From Promethearchaeota archaeon (GTDB lineage Archaea > Asgardarchaeota > Lokiarchaeia > Sigyniarchaeales > SOKP01): a DNA stretch of 41,943 nt. Positions 24,088 to 32,969 of this stretch are shown here, one piece after another. The number at the start of each line of letters is the position of its first letter. The stretch's first letter is position 1. The position numbers and the translations under genes are program-made. The stretch covers positions 1-41,943 of the forward strand of contig SDNW01000008.1 of the NCBI GenBank assembly GCA_004524725.1. The letters run 5' to 3'. The notes under the pieces were generated by a model. That model made no database searches. It was not told the DNA's origin and worked only from the letters and a program-made list of their open reading frames with translations.

Positions 24088-25341
24088 ATGCCCGGAAAGA
24101 AAAAGAAGTTTCAGTATAAGCCCTTATCATTGAAAGACATCCTCAAAGAAATGAAGCAAAATATTGATTTCATGATAGATTTGTCTTATAGTGCTATTAA
24201 GTTCGGAAGTAAAGATATTGCAGATGAAGCGGCCAAGATCGAAAAACGAATTCATGAACTCACATTTCTGCTTAATCTTCAAATTATTCAAACCCAAGCT
24301 GGAGGAGTTAAAGAAGCTAAAAAACTTGAGCCTATTGTAGTAATGGGATATTCTATCGATAAGATTTCTGACGCCTTAGCAGATATTGCGAAAGTAGTTT
24401 ATATTAATAGCGATATTTGTGATTTTACTCAACTATTTTGGGATCAAGTTCCTGAACCGATTGTAAAGGTTTCAGTTAAACAAAAATGTGAATTCATTGG
24501 GAAAAATCGAAAGCAAGTTCATTTTCGCTCAAATTATGGCGTTGATTTAATTGCAATAAAAAGAAATGATGAATGGCTATTTGATAAAGAACAAACGATT
24601 CAAGAGAGTGATATATTGATTATTAAAGGAGAACTTGAACCCATAAAGCAATTAAAAGCCTTAGTTTTCGATGATGAAGTCATTTCTTTTCAAATTGATA
24701 AGCAAATGAAGGAGCCAGAATTTGATCTTAGCAATCCAGAAGTTCTAGAATTTCTCCAAGATTTAAAGAAAGATTACGTACAAATTACAGATATCTCTGA
24801 AACAATGATAGAGTTAGCTTTAGCAGCATTATTTTTTAACAGTTATGAAGTAGCTGAAGACGTTCTTGAAATGGAAGAATTAATGGATGGATTAAATATC
24901 GCTTTTGAAAAAGATCTTTTAGAATTTGCTCACCTCGTTGAAAATTCGCGTGATCTTACTGGAATTATGAGGATTGTTTTTTGTTGCGAACAAATAGCAG
25001 ATGCTGCTGCAAATATTGCAGAGAATATTCTTAAAGGCTTTGAACCTCATTATATACTCCAAAAAGCTATTAAAGAGACTCAAGAGATCGTCGTACGTGA
25101 ACGCTTATCTCCAGAATCATACTTTAAAGATAAAACTTATGAAGAATTACAGGATAGACGTTATAAACGGGGTTTTCATATTATTGCCATGAAACGAGAA
25201 GATAAATGGATCTATAGTTTTAAGCCCGATTTTATGTTCCAAGAAGGTGATCTAATCATTGGATTAGGACCTTCTGATGAAGAAACCATTAAAAAGTGGA
25301 GACGCTGTGTACATCCGGAAATCTTTCAAGAAGATGATTAG
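24088..25341 (+). CDS. PhoU/RCK_C (TrkA-C) regulatory protein of the MgtE-type transporter
   Basis: This 417-residue soluble protein is made of a duplicated unit. Each unit has a PhoU-like helical domain (about 8-115 and 225-330) followed by an RCK_C/TrkA-C domain (about 125-200 and 335-410). Matching RCK_C passages are GVDLIAIKRNDEWLFDKEQTIQESDILIIKG and GFHIIAMKREDKWIYSFKPDFMFQEGDLIIGLG. RCK_C domains bind small ligands or ions and gate transporters; PhoU-like helices bind metals or partners. Starting 36 bases after the second transporter half on the same strand, it is almost certainly the cytoplasmic regulator of that transporter. The ligand is unknown. Confidence 0.9.
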   Translation: MPGKKKKFQYKPLSLKDILKEMKQNIDFMIDLSYSAIKFGSKDIADEAAKIEKRIHELTFLLNLQIIQTQAGGVKEAKKLEPIVVMGYSIDKISDALADIAKVVYINSDICDFTQLFWDQVPEPIVKVSVKQKCEFIGKNRKQVHFRSNYGVDLIAIKRNDEWLFDKEQTIQESDILIIKGELEPIKQLKALVFDDEVISFQIDKQMKEPEFDLSNPEVLEFLQDLKKDYVQITDISETMIELALAALFFNSYEVAEDVLEMEELMDGLNIAFEKDLLEFAHLVENSRDLTGIMRIVFCCEQIADAAANIAENILKGFEPHYILQKAIKETQEIVVRERLSPESYFKDKTYEELQDRRYKRGFHIIAMKREDKWIYSFKPDFMFQEGDLIIGLGPSDEETIKKWRRCVHPEIFQEDD

Positions 25342-25356
25342 ATACAAGGAGGAATT

Positions 25357-25947
25357 ATGATGAATTTTGATGAGATTAAACAACGATTTAATGCAACTAT
25401 TAATGAAATGGCTGAAACTTTATATCGAAATAGTGAGATTATTGATTATGAGAAAATAGCTCAATTCATAGACCATATAATTAAGGCGTATACCAATAAT
25501 CGAATGGTATTCCTTTATGGTGCGGGGAGATCGGGTTTTATTGGGAGATGTTTTACTCAAAGACTAATGCATTTAGGAATTAAGGCATGCTTTATCTCTG
25601 ATACCGTAACCTATAGATACAAGACTGAGGATCTTTTAATAATTATATCTGGAAGTGGTGAAACAATCTCTCCTAATGCTATCGCAAAAAAAGCTAAAGA
25701 AATAGGAGGTACATTGGTTTTGCTTACTGCAAATCCATTAAGTAGCATTGCTCGATTATCTGATCTAATAATTCAAGTTGAAGGTAAAACAAAAGATAAC
25801 GCTACGGTAAATGAAACATATGCACCCTACACTTCTTTGTTTGACATTTCAACGCTGGCGATATTAGATACGATTGCTGGAATTGTTATGGAAACATTAG
25901 GGGTTTCAGAGATACAAATTGATAACCGACATGCATCACTTGAATAA
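25357..25947 (+). CDS. hxlB: 6-phospho-3-hexuloisomerase (SIS domain)
   Basis: The enzyme interconverts 3-hexulose 6-phosphate and fructose 6-phosphate, the second step of the ribulose monophosphate pathway, which archaea use to make pentose phosphates and to fix formaldehyde. The protein is 196 residues with one SIS domain: VFLYGAGRSGFIGRCFTQRLMHLG, then IIISGSGETISPNAIAKKAKE, VLLTANPLSSIARLSD and the family C-terminal NRHASLE (HANLE-type catalytic His). AAGGAGG at 25346-25352 is a strong ribosome-binding site. It sits four bases before the first ATG and seven before the second (25360), so either may be used. It lies 15 bases after the PhoU/RCK_C gene. The partner hexulose-phosphate synthase is not in the window. 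Confidence 0.92.
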   Translation: MMNFDEIKQRFNATINEMAETLYRNSEIIDYEKIAQFIDHIIKAYTNNRMVFLYGAGRSGFIGRCFTQRLMHLGIKACFISDTVTYRYKTEDLLIIISGSGETISPNAIAKKAKEIGGTLVLLTANPLSSIARLSDLIIQVEGKTKDNATVNETYAPYTSLFDISTLAILDTIAGIVMETLGVSEIQIDNRHASLE

Positions 25948-25970
25948 CTACTAATTTGGTTGGGAGAAAT

Positions 25971-26366
25971 ATGCATGAGTTTATAGAAGTGAAATTTATT
26001 TCTGAAAAGAAAGGGAGGGGCGCATTTGCAAAAAAATTTATAAAAAAGGGGACGATAATTGATGTGGCAAATGTTGTACCTATTCCCAATAAAGAGTACA
26101 AGAAGATTTGTAATACTCTCTTATACCATTTTTGTTATGTATGGGAAGATCCGAAGCATCTACCTGAGTTTGAAAATGCCATAACATTAAGTATTAGCCA
26201 ATTTTTGAATCATTCCTATAAACCAAATGTAAAATATTTGTATGATTATCAGAAAAAAGCAATTGAGTTTTCCGCCATAAAAAATATTGAAAAAGGAGAA
26301 GAATTAACTGTCAATTATAACGGATTAGTTAAAGATAAAACTCCGGTTTGGTTTGATGTTGAATAA
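25971..26366 (+). CDS. Small SET-domain protein (putative protein lysine methyltransferase)
   Basis: The ATG at 25971, with GGGAG at 25962-25966, is preferred over the in-frame TTG at 25956, giving 131 residues, which is a minimal SET domain. SET-N is seen as KGRGAFAKKFIKKGTII. The AdoMet and active-site motifs are SQFLNHSYKPNVKY (NHSxxPN) and KGEELTVNYN (GEELTxxY). No post-SET cysteines are present, so it resembles short bacterial/archaeal SET proteins. It would transfer a methyl group from AdoMet to a lysine side chain; the target is unknown. It is 23 bases after hxlB on the same strand and converges with the endonuclease IV gene, with three bases between stops. Confidence 0.85.
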   Translation: MHEFIEVKFISEKKGRGAFAKKFIKKGTIIDVANVVPIPNKEYKKICNTLLYHFCYVWEDPKHLPEFENAITLSISQFLNHSYKPNVKYLYDYQKKAIEFSAIKNIEKGEELTVNYNGLVKDKTPVWFDVE

Positions 26367-26369
26367 TAC

Positions 26370-27236
26370 TTAGCTTTCTTTTAATGAATTCAATATGTTA
26401 AGATTCATAATATCATATTTCATGTCATCACCTTTAGGGGTTTCTAAAATTCCAGGCAACTCAGCAAACCGTTCATCATTTATAAAAAATCCAAAAGGTT
26501 TCTTACCTATTTTTCCTTGACCGATATGAGTATGGCGATCCACTCTGGATCCTAATTCTCTTTCGGAATCGTTGAGATGAAACGCATAGAGATATTTTAA
26601 ACCGATAGTGTCTTCAAATCTATCCCACATAGCTTCATATTTTTCTTTTGTAGTAAAATCGTATCCCGACGCGAATGAATGACACGTATCGAAACATACA
26701 CCAATTCGATTCTTATCAGTAATTTTATTGATTATATTAGATAAATGACGAAATTTTCTTCCTATATTATGTCCTTGACCTGCGACAGTTTCAAGCAAGA
26801 CCTTTACTTTAAATTTTTTTGTTTCTTTAAGCAAGAGATTTAATTGCTCTGCAATTCGGGTCAATCCCGTATTTTTACTTTCGTTTTTATCATTATAATT
26901 ATAGGTTCCAGGATGAATTACGACATAGTCTAATTTCAGTTGCTCTGCTTTCAGGATCTCATCATGCATTGCAGTATAAGATTTTAACAGTTTTTCTTCA
27001 TCCGATGTAGCTAAATTAATCAGATAGCTATTATGAGACATAATAGGCCAAATGGAGTCTTTATATCTTTCTTTAGTCTCTAAGAAATCATCGATTTCAT
27101 TTTGTTCTAAAGGCTTTGAGGTCCAACCACGTACATTACGAATAAAGGCTTGAATAGTCTCACAACCGAGTTCATATCCTCTTTCTAAAGCGAGTTGTTT
27201 TCCCCCACCAATACTCATATGTGCGCCAATCCGCAT
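26370..27236 (-). CDS. nfo: Endonuclease IV (AP endonuclease)
   Basis: This TIM-barrel metallo-endonuclease cleaves DNA 5' of abasic sites in base-excision repair. It has 288 residues, the family length. Signatures seen: MRIGAHMSIGGG at the start, YVVIHPGTY, LLETVAGQGHNIG, IGVCFDTCHSFASGYD, FHLNDSERELGSRVDRHTHIGQG and LETPKGDD at the end. The His, Asp and Glu ligands of the trinuclear zinc site are in these motifs. The membrane-protein gene upstream on the same strand ends 12 bases before the ATG, so co-transcription is likely though not functionally meaningful on its face. Confidence 0.96.
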   Translation of the reverse strand: MRIGAHMSIGGGKQLALERGYELGCETIQAFIRNVRGWTSKPLEQNEIDDFLETKERYKDSIWPIMSHNSYLINLATSDEEKLLKSYTAMHDEILKAEQLKLDYVVIHPGTYNYNDKNESKNTGLTRIAEQLNLLLKETKKFKVKVLLETVAGQGHNIGRKFRHLSNIINKITDKNRIGVCFDTCHSFASGYDFTTKEKYEAMWDRFEDTIGLKYLYAFHLNDSERELGSRVDRHTHIGQGKIGKKPFGFFINDERFAELPGILETPKGDDMKYDIMNLNILNSLKES

Positions 27237-27248
27237 GAAAGAAACAAC

Positions 27249-27935
27249 TCACTCTTCGCTTTCGTTTTTTAAAATCTTAAAAAATTTTTGATCGCGTTCC
27301 TTTATCTCTTCACTATACCACTTTTCAAATTTAAATGCTTTTATATTTCTATATAATAAAGCTAATGGAATAACAGTAAGAGATAGATATATGGCATTAA
27401 TCCAAATAGAAATATTGTTCCACTCATAGTCTATATTATTGCCATCTAATTCAATTATTATTCCAATATCAATCAGAATTTGATGAGTCTCGTTTACATT
27501 ATTTACAACGAATATTACATCGACAAAACCTTGAATAGTATAGTTTTGACCTGCACTTATAGTAGAATATCCCTCCCATGAATAAGATTTTAAAGGGGTA
27601 GTATAATATGTTTGAACGATTTGTTGTAACCTCGCACCCGTCCTAACTTGATAATCAGCATATGATATACCAAGTACTTCTACATCTCCCGTTGAAAACG
27701 TAGTTATATCATAGCCATATCTGTGATATAATTCTGTACGGTGTTGTGCATACATATCAACATTTACTCCACCAGAACTTCCATTGATTGAAGTGCTAAA
27801 AGTTTTATCACCAGTATATCCCCCAACCCCAAGTACATATCTGAGATTGAAAATAACGGCAAATCCTAGGAGGTATCCCACCACTATACCACTAAAAAGA
27901 ATGATCTTTAAAATTCGTTTATGCCTTGCTTTCAA
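27249..27935 (-). CDS. Membrane protein with two terminal helices, unknown function
   Basis: The 228-residue protein starts at a TTG (27935), with TAA two codons upstream and no ATG near. A helix at about 8-30 and a second at about 185-205 flank an extracytoplasmic domain of about 150 residues rich in Tyr, Thr, Gly and Asn, with NGSSG and NETHQ sequons. The tail is cytoplasmic and highly charged (KFEKWYSEEIKERDQKF). I recognise no family. It is upstream of nfo by 12 bases and divergent from another membrane-protein gene. Confidence 0.7.
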   Translation of the reverse strand: MKARHKRILKIILFSGIVVGYLLGFAVIFNLRYVLGVGGYTGDKTFSTSINGSSGGVNVDMYAQHRTELYHRYGYDITTFSTGDVEVLGISYADYQVRTGARLQQIVQTYYTTPLKSYSWEGYSTISAGQNYTIQGFVDVIFVVNNVNETHQILIDIGIIIELDGNNIDYEWNNISIWINAIYLSLTVIPLALLYRNIKAFKFEKWYSEEIKERDQKFFKILKNESEE

Positions 27936-28085
27936 GGTTATGTATTTAAATTTTAATAAATAAAATGTATGTAAATTTATAAGCTTATATCTAAATTATA
28001 ATACGAGAAAGCACTAAATTATAATTATTTAAAAGTAACCATTACTAACTATAAATGTAGTAATTGGTTAATTGGAAGCAAGAAT

Positions 28086-28622
28086 ATGAGTATTAAAGCT
28101 AAAAAAAGCACAATTATTCGCATTATCGGAACTATACTAATCTTTATAGGTCTCTGTTCGTCAACGCTTTTTAATATTCAAGTTATCAAAAATTTTATTG
28201 GAAATTTCATATGGATCAGTCTAATATTTCCTTGGATTATAAGTTTTATTTTATTAAAATTATCGAATGATTTTATAAGCAAACATATCAAAATAATCTT
28301 ATATCTGCTGGTCATTTATTCTATTTTAATCATCTTCATAGTTATTATCTGGAATTTATTAATTGCTACGTTAATAATTTTTAATTTTTGTTTAAGTCTC
28401 CTTTTGTTAAACTGCTGGAGTTTGTCTTTATCAATTTATAAGAAAAAGAAAATCATATTCCTTATTAATGGAATTTCTTATATAAGCGGAGCCATAATTT
28501 TCAATTTGCAATTAATTTTTCTAACAACTCTCATAAGCATTATTACAGTGGGTTTGGGAGTAGCTATAATTCTTATTACTGAATATAATATGTATAAAAA
28601 AGGGTACTTGAATTATATTTAG
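28086..28622 (+). CDS. Polytopic membrane protein, unknown function
   Basis: This 178-residue protein has about five hydrophobic helices and Lys-rich ends and loops (MSIKAKKS, SIYKKKKI, NMYKKGYLNYI). A TATA-like TTATTTAAAAG at 28025-28035 lies at a suitable distance for a short leader. No family motif is seen. It converges with the AOR gene, with 37 bases between stops. Confidence 0.65.
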   Translation: MSIKAKKSTIIRIIGTILIFIGLCSSTLFNIQVIKNFIGNFIWISLIFPWIISFILLKLSNDFISKHIKIILYLLVIYSILIIFIVIIWNLLIATLIIFNFCLSLLLLNCWSLSLSIYKKKKIIFLINGISYISGAIIFNLQLIFLTTLISIITVGLGVAIILITEYNMYKKGYLNYI

Positions 28623-28659
28623 CAAATACTAATTAGTTTTACCAGGATCAAATGAGAAG

Positions 28660-30390
28660 TTAATAAGTATAATTATTTAATCGTTTCCAGAAATTTTTTA
28701 AGTCCTCCTCTCTAAAAGTGAAAATTAAATCTCTTGGTTTAGATTGCTCTTTTTTGAAAAATTCGGGCACGTCATTGGTTTCTGATCCAATAGCAGCTTT
28801 TTTATTGAAATCAAGTTCAGTTCGTAATATATTTTCTCCAATCTTAATCACATCATCCCTAGCTAAATCCAAATCATACATTGCATTCAGAGCATTTGAA
28901 ATTATTTCCATATTTTCAAAACTAGGTCCTATAAAATAGCAGCAACCTAGTGAATCCAACACAGCAGTGTACACTTGTAATTCGAATGATAAATCAAGTT
29001 TTCCTTTATTATTGGTTAATTCTCCATAATCTTTATGTTGACTAGCTTCACGACCAGCGATTGCCGCACCAGAGGTATGGTCTGCTCCCATAGGTGAGGT
29101 TGCGAATGTGACACTCATGGCTTTAAAGATTCTTGGGTCATAAGCAGACATCCCCTGTCCCTTAACGTGAGGGACTCGTTGAGCATGTAAAAGTTCTCCA
29201 ATATTTTTTACTCCATTTCCATACGTCTTTCCAATTTCGTTATTAATTCGAATATCTTTGTCCAAAATCTCAATGATTTTATCAGCTTCCCCCCACTGAA
29301 TCTTTCCACAATCCATTGCTACTCCGCAAGTTCCTCCAAATTCGATGGTATCAATCCCTACATCATCACAAAGGTGATCAATTTGGGTAAGTTTATCAAT
29401 ATCATTAATTAGTAAATTAGATCCATTGAGTGCCATGGTCTCATATTCAAAACTAGAAGTCACATGATTACCTTCCTCATTTAAAACCAAATTTGAGCAT
29501 CGAATTACACAAGTAGGGGAGCAAGCCAACTTTTTTCTGCCACCACGAGAGGTTACAATTTCATGGAGCATCTCTCCCGAAATTTTGTCAATATCTGAGT
29601 AAGAACCTTTCCTAAAATTCTTAGTTGGTAATCCTCCGTACCCGCTCATCCCTTTCATCATCATAGCCGTCCCAAAAATTGAAAACTTCTGTTTAGAAGC
29701 GGCTAATGATTGAGCAAATGGTTTTGAAACTTTTCGAAATCGATTTAAATCATGAATCCTAACTTTTGAAGTCTTTGTTGGAGTTATTACAACTGCTTTG
29801 ATTTTTTTTGAGCCCATAACTGCTCCCAATCCTCCACGTGCAGCATGTCGAGAAGGATATCCTTCAAGATCGTTCGCAGCCACGGTGGAAGATCGCATCA
29901 TGTACTCTCCCGCAGGACCGATTGAATAAATTCCTATTTTTTCTCTATATCGTTTTTGTAATCTTTTATGAAGCTCATAATTACCTAATCCTTTATATTC
30001 ATCACACGGCACTAAATGGATGCCTTCATCATTAACGAGAATAAGATGAAGAGAAGAGGACTGATCCTCTAAAATGATAGCACGGATTGCATACCGAGCT
30101 AACATCATGGCAGGGCGACCACCTACGTTAGCCTCTTTAATGCCATTAGTTAAGGGGCTTTTTGACCCGATAGAAGTTCGAGCAGAATTGGGAAAAGGAC
30201 TTCCCGCTAAAAGTCCATTGGCAATAATAAGTTTATTTTTAGGTCCAAATGGGTTACATTGAGGGGGGACCTCATCATGGACAATTTGAGAGGTTAATCC
30301 CCTCGCACCTAACAGATAAAATTTCGAATCTGTTGTTATTGGTTCGCTTTGAATATTTTTAGAATTCAAATTGATTCTTACAATTTTCAT
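28660..30390 (-). CDS. Aldehyde:ferredoxin oxidoreductase-family tungsto/molybdoenzyme
   Basis: The 576-residue protein belongs to the AOR family, which oxidises aldehydes to acids with ferredoxin as acceptor using a bis-pterin tungsten cofactor and one [4Fe-4S] cluster. The N-terminal domain has LLGARGLTSQIV and NSARTSIGSKSPLT. Pterin-binding motifs are ANVGGRPAMMLARYAIRAI and EGYPSRHAARGGLGAVMGSK. Cluster ligands are CSPTCVIRC near residues 289-297, with the fourth probably in LDSLGCCYF near the C terminus. The first cluster spacing is C-x3-C, as in a subset of AOR homologues, rather than C-x2-C. The substrate cannot be assigned. It may serve amino-acid or aldehyde catabolism in a fermentative archaeon. 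Confidence 0.94.
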   Translation of the reverse strand: MKIVRINLNSKNIQSEPITTDSKFYLLGARGLTSQIVHDEVPPQCNPFGPKNKLIIANGLLAGSPFPNSARTSIGSKSPLTNGIKEANVGGRPAMMLARYAIRAIILEDQSSSLHLILVNDEGIHLVPCDEYKGLGNYELHKRLQKRYREKIGIYSIGPAGEYMMRSSTVAANDLEGYPSRHAARGGLGAVMGSKKIKAVVITPTKTSKVRIHDLNRFRKVSKPFAQSLAASKQKFSIFGTAMMMKGMSGYGGLPTKNFRKGSYSDIDKISGEMLHEIVTSRGGRKKLACSPTCVIRCSNLVLNEEGNHVTSSFEYETMALNGSNLLINDIDKLTQIDHLCDDVGIDTIEFGGTCGVAMDCGKIQWGEADKIIEILDKDIRINNEIGKTYGNGVKNIGELLHAQRVPHVKGQGMSAYDPRIFKAMSVTFATSPMGADHTSGAAIAGREASQHKDYGELTNNKGKLDLSFELQVYTAVLDSLGCCYFIGPSFENMEIISNALNAMYDLDLARDDVIKIGENILRTELDFNKKAAIGSETNDVPEFFKKEQSKPRDLIFTFREEDLKNFWKRLNNYTY

Positions 30391-30479
30391 ATGTAAGGTA
30401 TTGAAAGAATTTATTTTATTGTTACTATAAAAAATTAAAAGAAATTGGTTTGAAAAGAAAAAAAGAAAAAAATTCGATA

Positions 30480-30995
30480 TTAGAATTTGTCGAAATGTAG
30501 GATACTTTCTAATGGAACTCTATCTTTGACCTGCCCCTTTGGCTTCAAGGAATAACCTAACGGTGTGAGACCTAAAATCCTATATTTTTGAGGAATTTCT
30601 AATATCTCCTTTATTTTTGCTTCATTAAAATATCCAATCCAGCAAGTTGCTAAATGCTCTGCAGTTGCAGCCAATATGAGATGTTCAAAACAAATGCCAA
30701 AATCCACAGGATAATATTTCTCTCCGCTATTGTTAACACCTGATTTTGATTCAGGAATTATTCCAACAATAAAAATAGGTGCATCAACAAATTTATTTTC
30801 TTGACCGATAGCTTCCCAAACGTCTTTTACAAGTTTTGTGTTTTTTACAACCACATATTCCATACCCTGCCTGTTTGCCCATGTTGGCGCTAATCGGGCA
30901 GCATCAATGATACGTTCTATTTGGTCATCGGTTGGCATTTTTGTACTATAAAAGCGGTAACTCCTTCGGTTTTTAATAACTTCATAAAAATCCAT
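30480..30995 (-). CDS. Nitroreductase-family FMN oxidoreductase
   Basis: The preferred start is the ATG at 30995 (171 residues: MDFYEVIKNRRSYRFY, the canonical family N terminus); the frame extends 14 codons further upstream. Motifs for FMN binding are RRSYRFY near the start and LAPTWANRQGMEYVVVKN. The dimer/active-site region is DFGICFEHLILAATAEHLATCWIGYF, and the C terminus has LTPLGYSLKPKG. Members reduce nitro-compounds, quinones or flavins with NAD(P)H or ferredoxin; the substrate is unknown. It lies 90 bases upstream of AOR on the same strand. Confidence 0.92.
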   Translation of the reverse strand: MDFYEVIKNRRSYRFYSTKMPTDDQIERIIDAARLAPTWANRQGMEYVVVKNTKLVKDVWEAIGQENKFVDAPIFIVGIIPESKSGVNNSGEKYYPVDFGICFEHLILAATAEHLATCWIGYFNEAKIKEILEIPQKYRILGLTPLGYSLKPKGQVKDRVPLESILHFDKF

Positions 30996-31254
30996 GATTT
31001 CGATCACTTTTTTTTGATATTGTTTCAATAAGGTCAAAAATTTTTGATAGCTTTAATATTCCATTGAACAAAATCCCATTTTATTCCCCAAAAAGCGAAA
31101 AACTGTTGTAAAAATTTTAATTTTAAGACAAAGATTTATAAATACTGATTGGATCTAATATTCTTATTAAAAGTCTAATAAAGTCTTCTTGTTTTATACA
31201 AACTTTTATAATGTGAAGATATGATAATCAATAGCACTGTACTTGGGATATAAA

Positions 31255-32196
31255 ATGAACAATAATTATCGTGATCTCATTAGAAATAAAAATATCGATT
31301 CCAATCAAGATAATTTGTTTCCACTTGAATGTTGCGAAAATCCATGTGTTGAAGAACGAGATGGTAATAAAGTCTGTCTTAATTGTGGGCTAATTGTGGC
31401 CCGTACCTATGTTGGAAATGAGCGACGCGCTTATACTGTAGAAGAAATCCAAAATAGACGTCGAACTGAACCAAGATGGAGAGATTTTGGACCCAGAACT
31501 ATGTTACCCGCAACAAAAACAGACTCTAAAGGAAAATCAATTGGCCCGAAAGAACAAGCATTATTTTCGCGATTGTCAAAAATTCAAAATTCTTTAATTT
31601 CTAGTATTGAGAGAAATTTTTGGGAAGCAAAACCGAAACTGAAAATGCTGACATCTAAATTAAATATTCCTGAATATATCTCTGAAACAGCATGGAAAAT
31701 ATATAGCATTGTCGCGAAGAAAAAGTTAACCATGGGACGATCGATTAACGGGTTTATTGCGGGTTCATTATATGCAGCAATCCGTGTTCATGATTTTCCT
31801 CGATTACTCGATGAAGTATGTGAAGCTTCGCTCACTCCACGCCGTACAGTTCATCGAAGTTTGGCAATGATTATTCGGGAAGTATTACCGGAATTAGGTT
31901 TACGTTATCAGCCTATAACTGCTGAAAGTTTGGTATTTCGATTTGGAAATGAACTCGATCTTCCGATGCACATTCAAAAGTGTGCGATCGATATGTTACG
32001 TGAAGCCTCAGAAAATGGACTTAAACGAACGGGCAAAGACCCTAAAGGTTTAGCCGCAGCATGTATCTACATTGCTGCAAAAGATGGTAGTGTTCGGAAG
32101 ACACAGAGTTTAGTAGCAGATATAGCGAAGATAACCGAGGTAACTTTACGAAGTCGCGCTAAACAAATCAAAAGCAAATTATCTATTAAAATATAA
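31255..32196 (+). CDS. tfb: Transcription initiation factor IIB (TFB)
   Basis: This general transcription factor bridges TBP-TATA and RNA polymerase. ATG 31255 (313 residues) is preferred over the in-frame TTG at 31243. The N-terminal zinc ribbon has C26/C27, C31, C41 and C44 (VCLNCGLIV), followed by a B-reader/linker region (RRTEPRWRDFGPRTM). The two cyclin repeats cover about 100-200 (ETAWKIYSIVAKKKLTMGRS, GFIAGSLYAAIRVH) and 205-310 (KGLAAACIYIAAKDG, KTQSLVADIAKITEVTLRSR). This is the orthodox TFB form. TATA-like CTTTTATAA at 31203-31211 predicts a short leader. Confidence 0.95.
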   Translation: MNNNYRDLIRNKNIDSNQDNLFPLECCENPCVEERDGNKVCLNCGLIVARTYVGNERRAYTVEEIQNRRRTEPRWRDFGPRTMLPATKTDSKGKSIGPKEQALFSRLSKIQNSLISSIERNFWEAKPKLKMLTSKLNIPEYISETAWKIYSIVAKKKLTMGRSINGFIAGSLYAAIRVHDFPRLLDEVCEASLTPRRTVHRSLAMIIREVLPELGLRYQPITAESLVFRFGNELDLPMHIQKCAIDMLREASENGLKRTGKDPKGLAAACIYIAAKDGSVRKTQSLVADIAKITEVTLRSRAKQIKSKLSIKI

Positions 32197-32243
32197 TATC
32201 TCCTTATTTTTCTACCTTTTTATTAGAATTATCGCATTGAATG

Positions 32244-32804
32244 TTAAGTTAATTCTTTATTATCGAGCAATAACATCCATTTCAATCCAATTGCAGCAAA
32301 AACCAATCCCGAAATTAAATATACACAAACTGAAGCGGTGAAATATATCCAAAGAGCTGCTCCGAAAAAAGGAGTACTAACTGGATTGTATAAAACCAAC
32401 TCAAAATAAAGAGATGCGCCAGAAGGGTCAACTATACTTTTAGACAAAATATAGATAGCCTCAACTTTTATGAAGTTTGCTATCAAAAGGAAAAAGCCAG
32501 CAGAGAGTAATATCCGTGCATATGTAGTATTTTTAATTTTTTGATTATTAGCGATGATATATACAATTATAGCAAAAATGATTAAAATGCATATTGATAC
32601 AAATAACAAAATCCATAATAGCGGCATATGAATAGGAGTTAACCCAGAAGTAAAAAGCAGAGAAAAAATTTCATAACTTTGACTACTCACTTGAATAGGT
32701 ATAAAGAAACTTAAAGTTATAAATGCAATTAATTCAAAACCCGAAACTAAGCAAAATCCTATAGCATATAGTTTTAAGTATCGAAGAACTAAATTACGTT
32801 TCAT
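32244..32804 (-). CDS. Four-helix membrane protein, unknown function
   Basis: This 186-residue protein has four hydrophobic helices (about 8-32, 55-85, 95-120, 145-175). Short loops and no conserved polar motif give no hint of substrate. A basic N terminus (MKRNLVLRYLK) suggests a cytoplasmic start. It lies between two TFB-type genes, convergent with the first and divergent from the second. Family not recognised. Confidence 0.65.
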   Translation of the reverse strand: MKRNLVLRYLKLYAIGFCLVSGFELIAFITLSFFIPIQVSSQSYEIFSLLFTSGLTPIHMPLLWILLFVSICILIIFAIIVYIIANNQKIKNTTYARILLSAGFFLLIANFIKVEAIYILSKSIVDPSGASLYFELVLYNPVSTPFFGAALWIYFTASVCVYLISGLVFAAIGLKWMLLLDNKELT

Positions 32805-32969
32805 ATTATCCTACTCTTTTTATAAACTATTATCACTAATTAATGAATCCTAATAATATTAATTTTGAACTCATTTTATATAAAAATTTAAATAAAATTT
32901 AATAATATTATTTCTTCTGAATTTAATGTGATTTCACAATATAATCAAATTTAGCTTGTTGACTTCATT

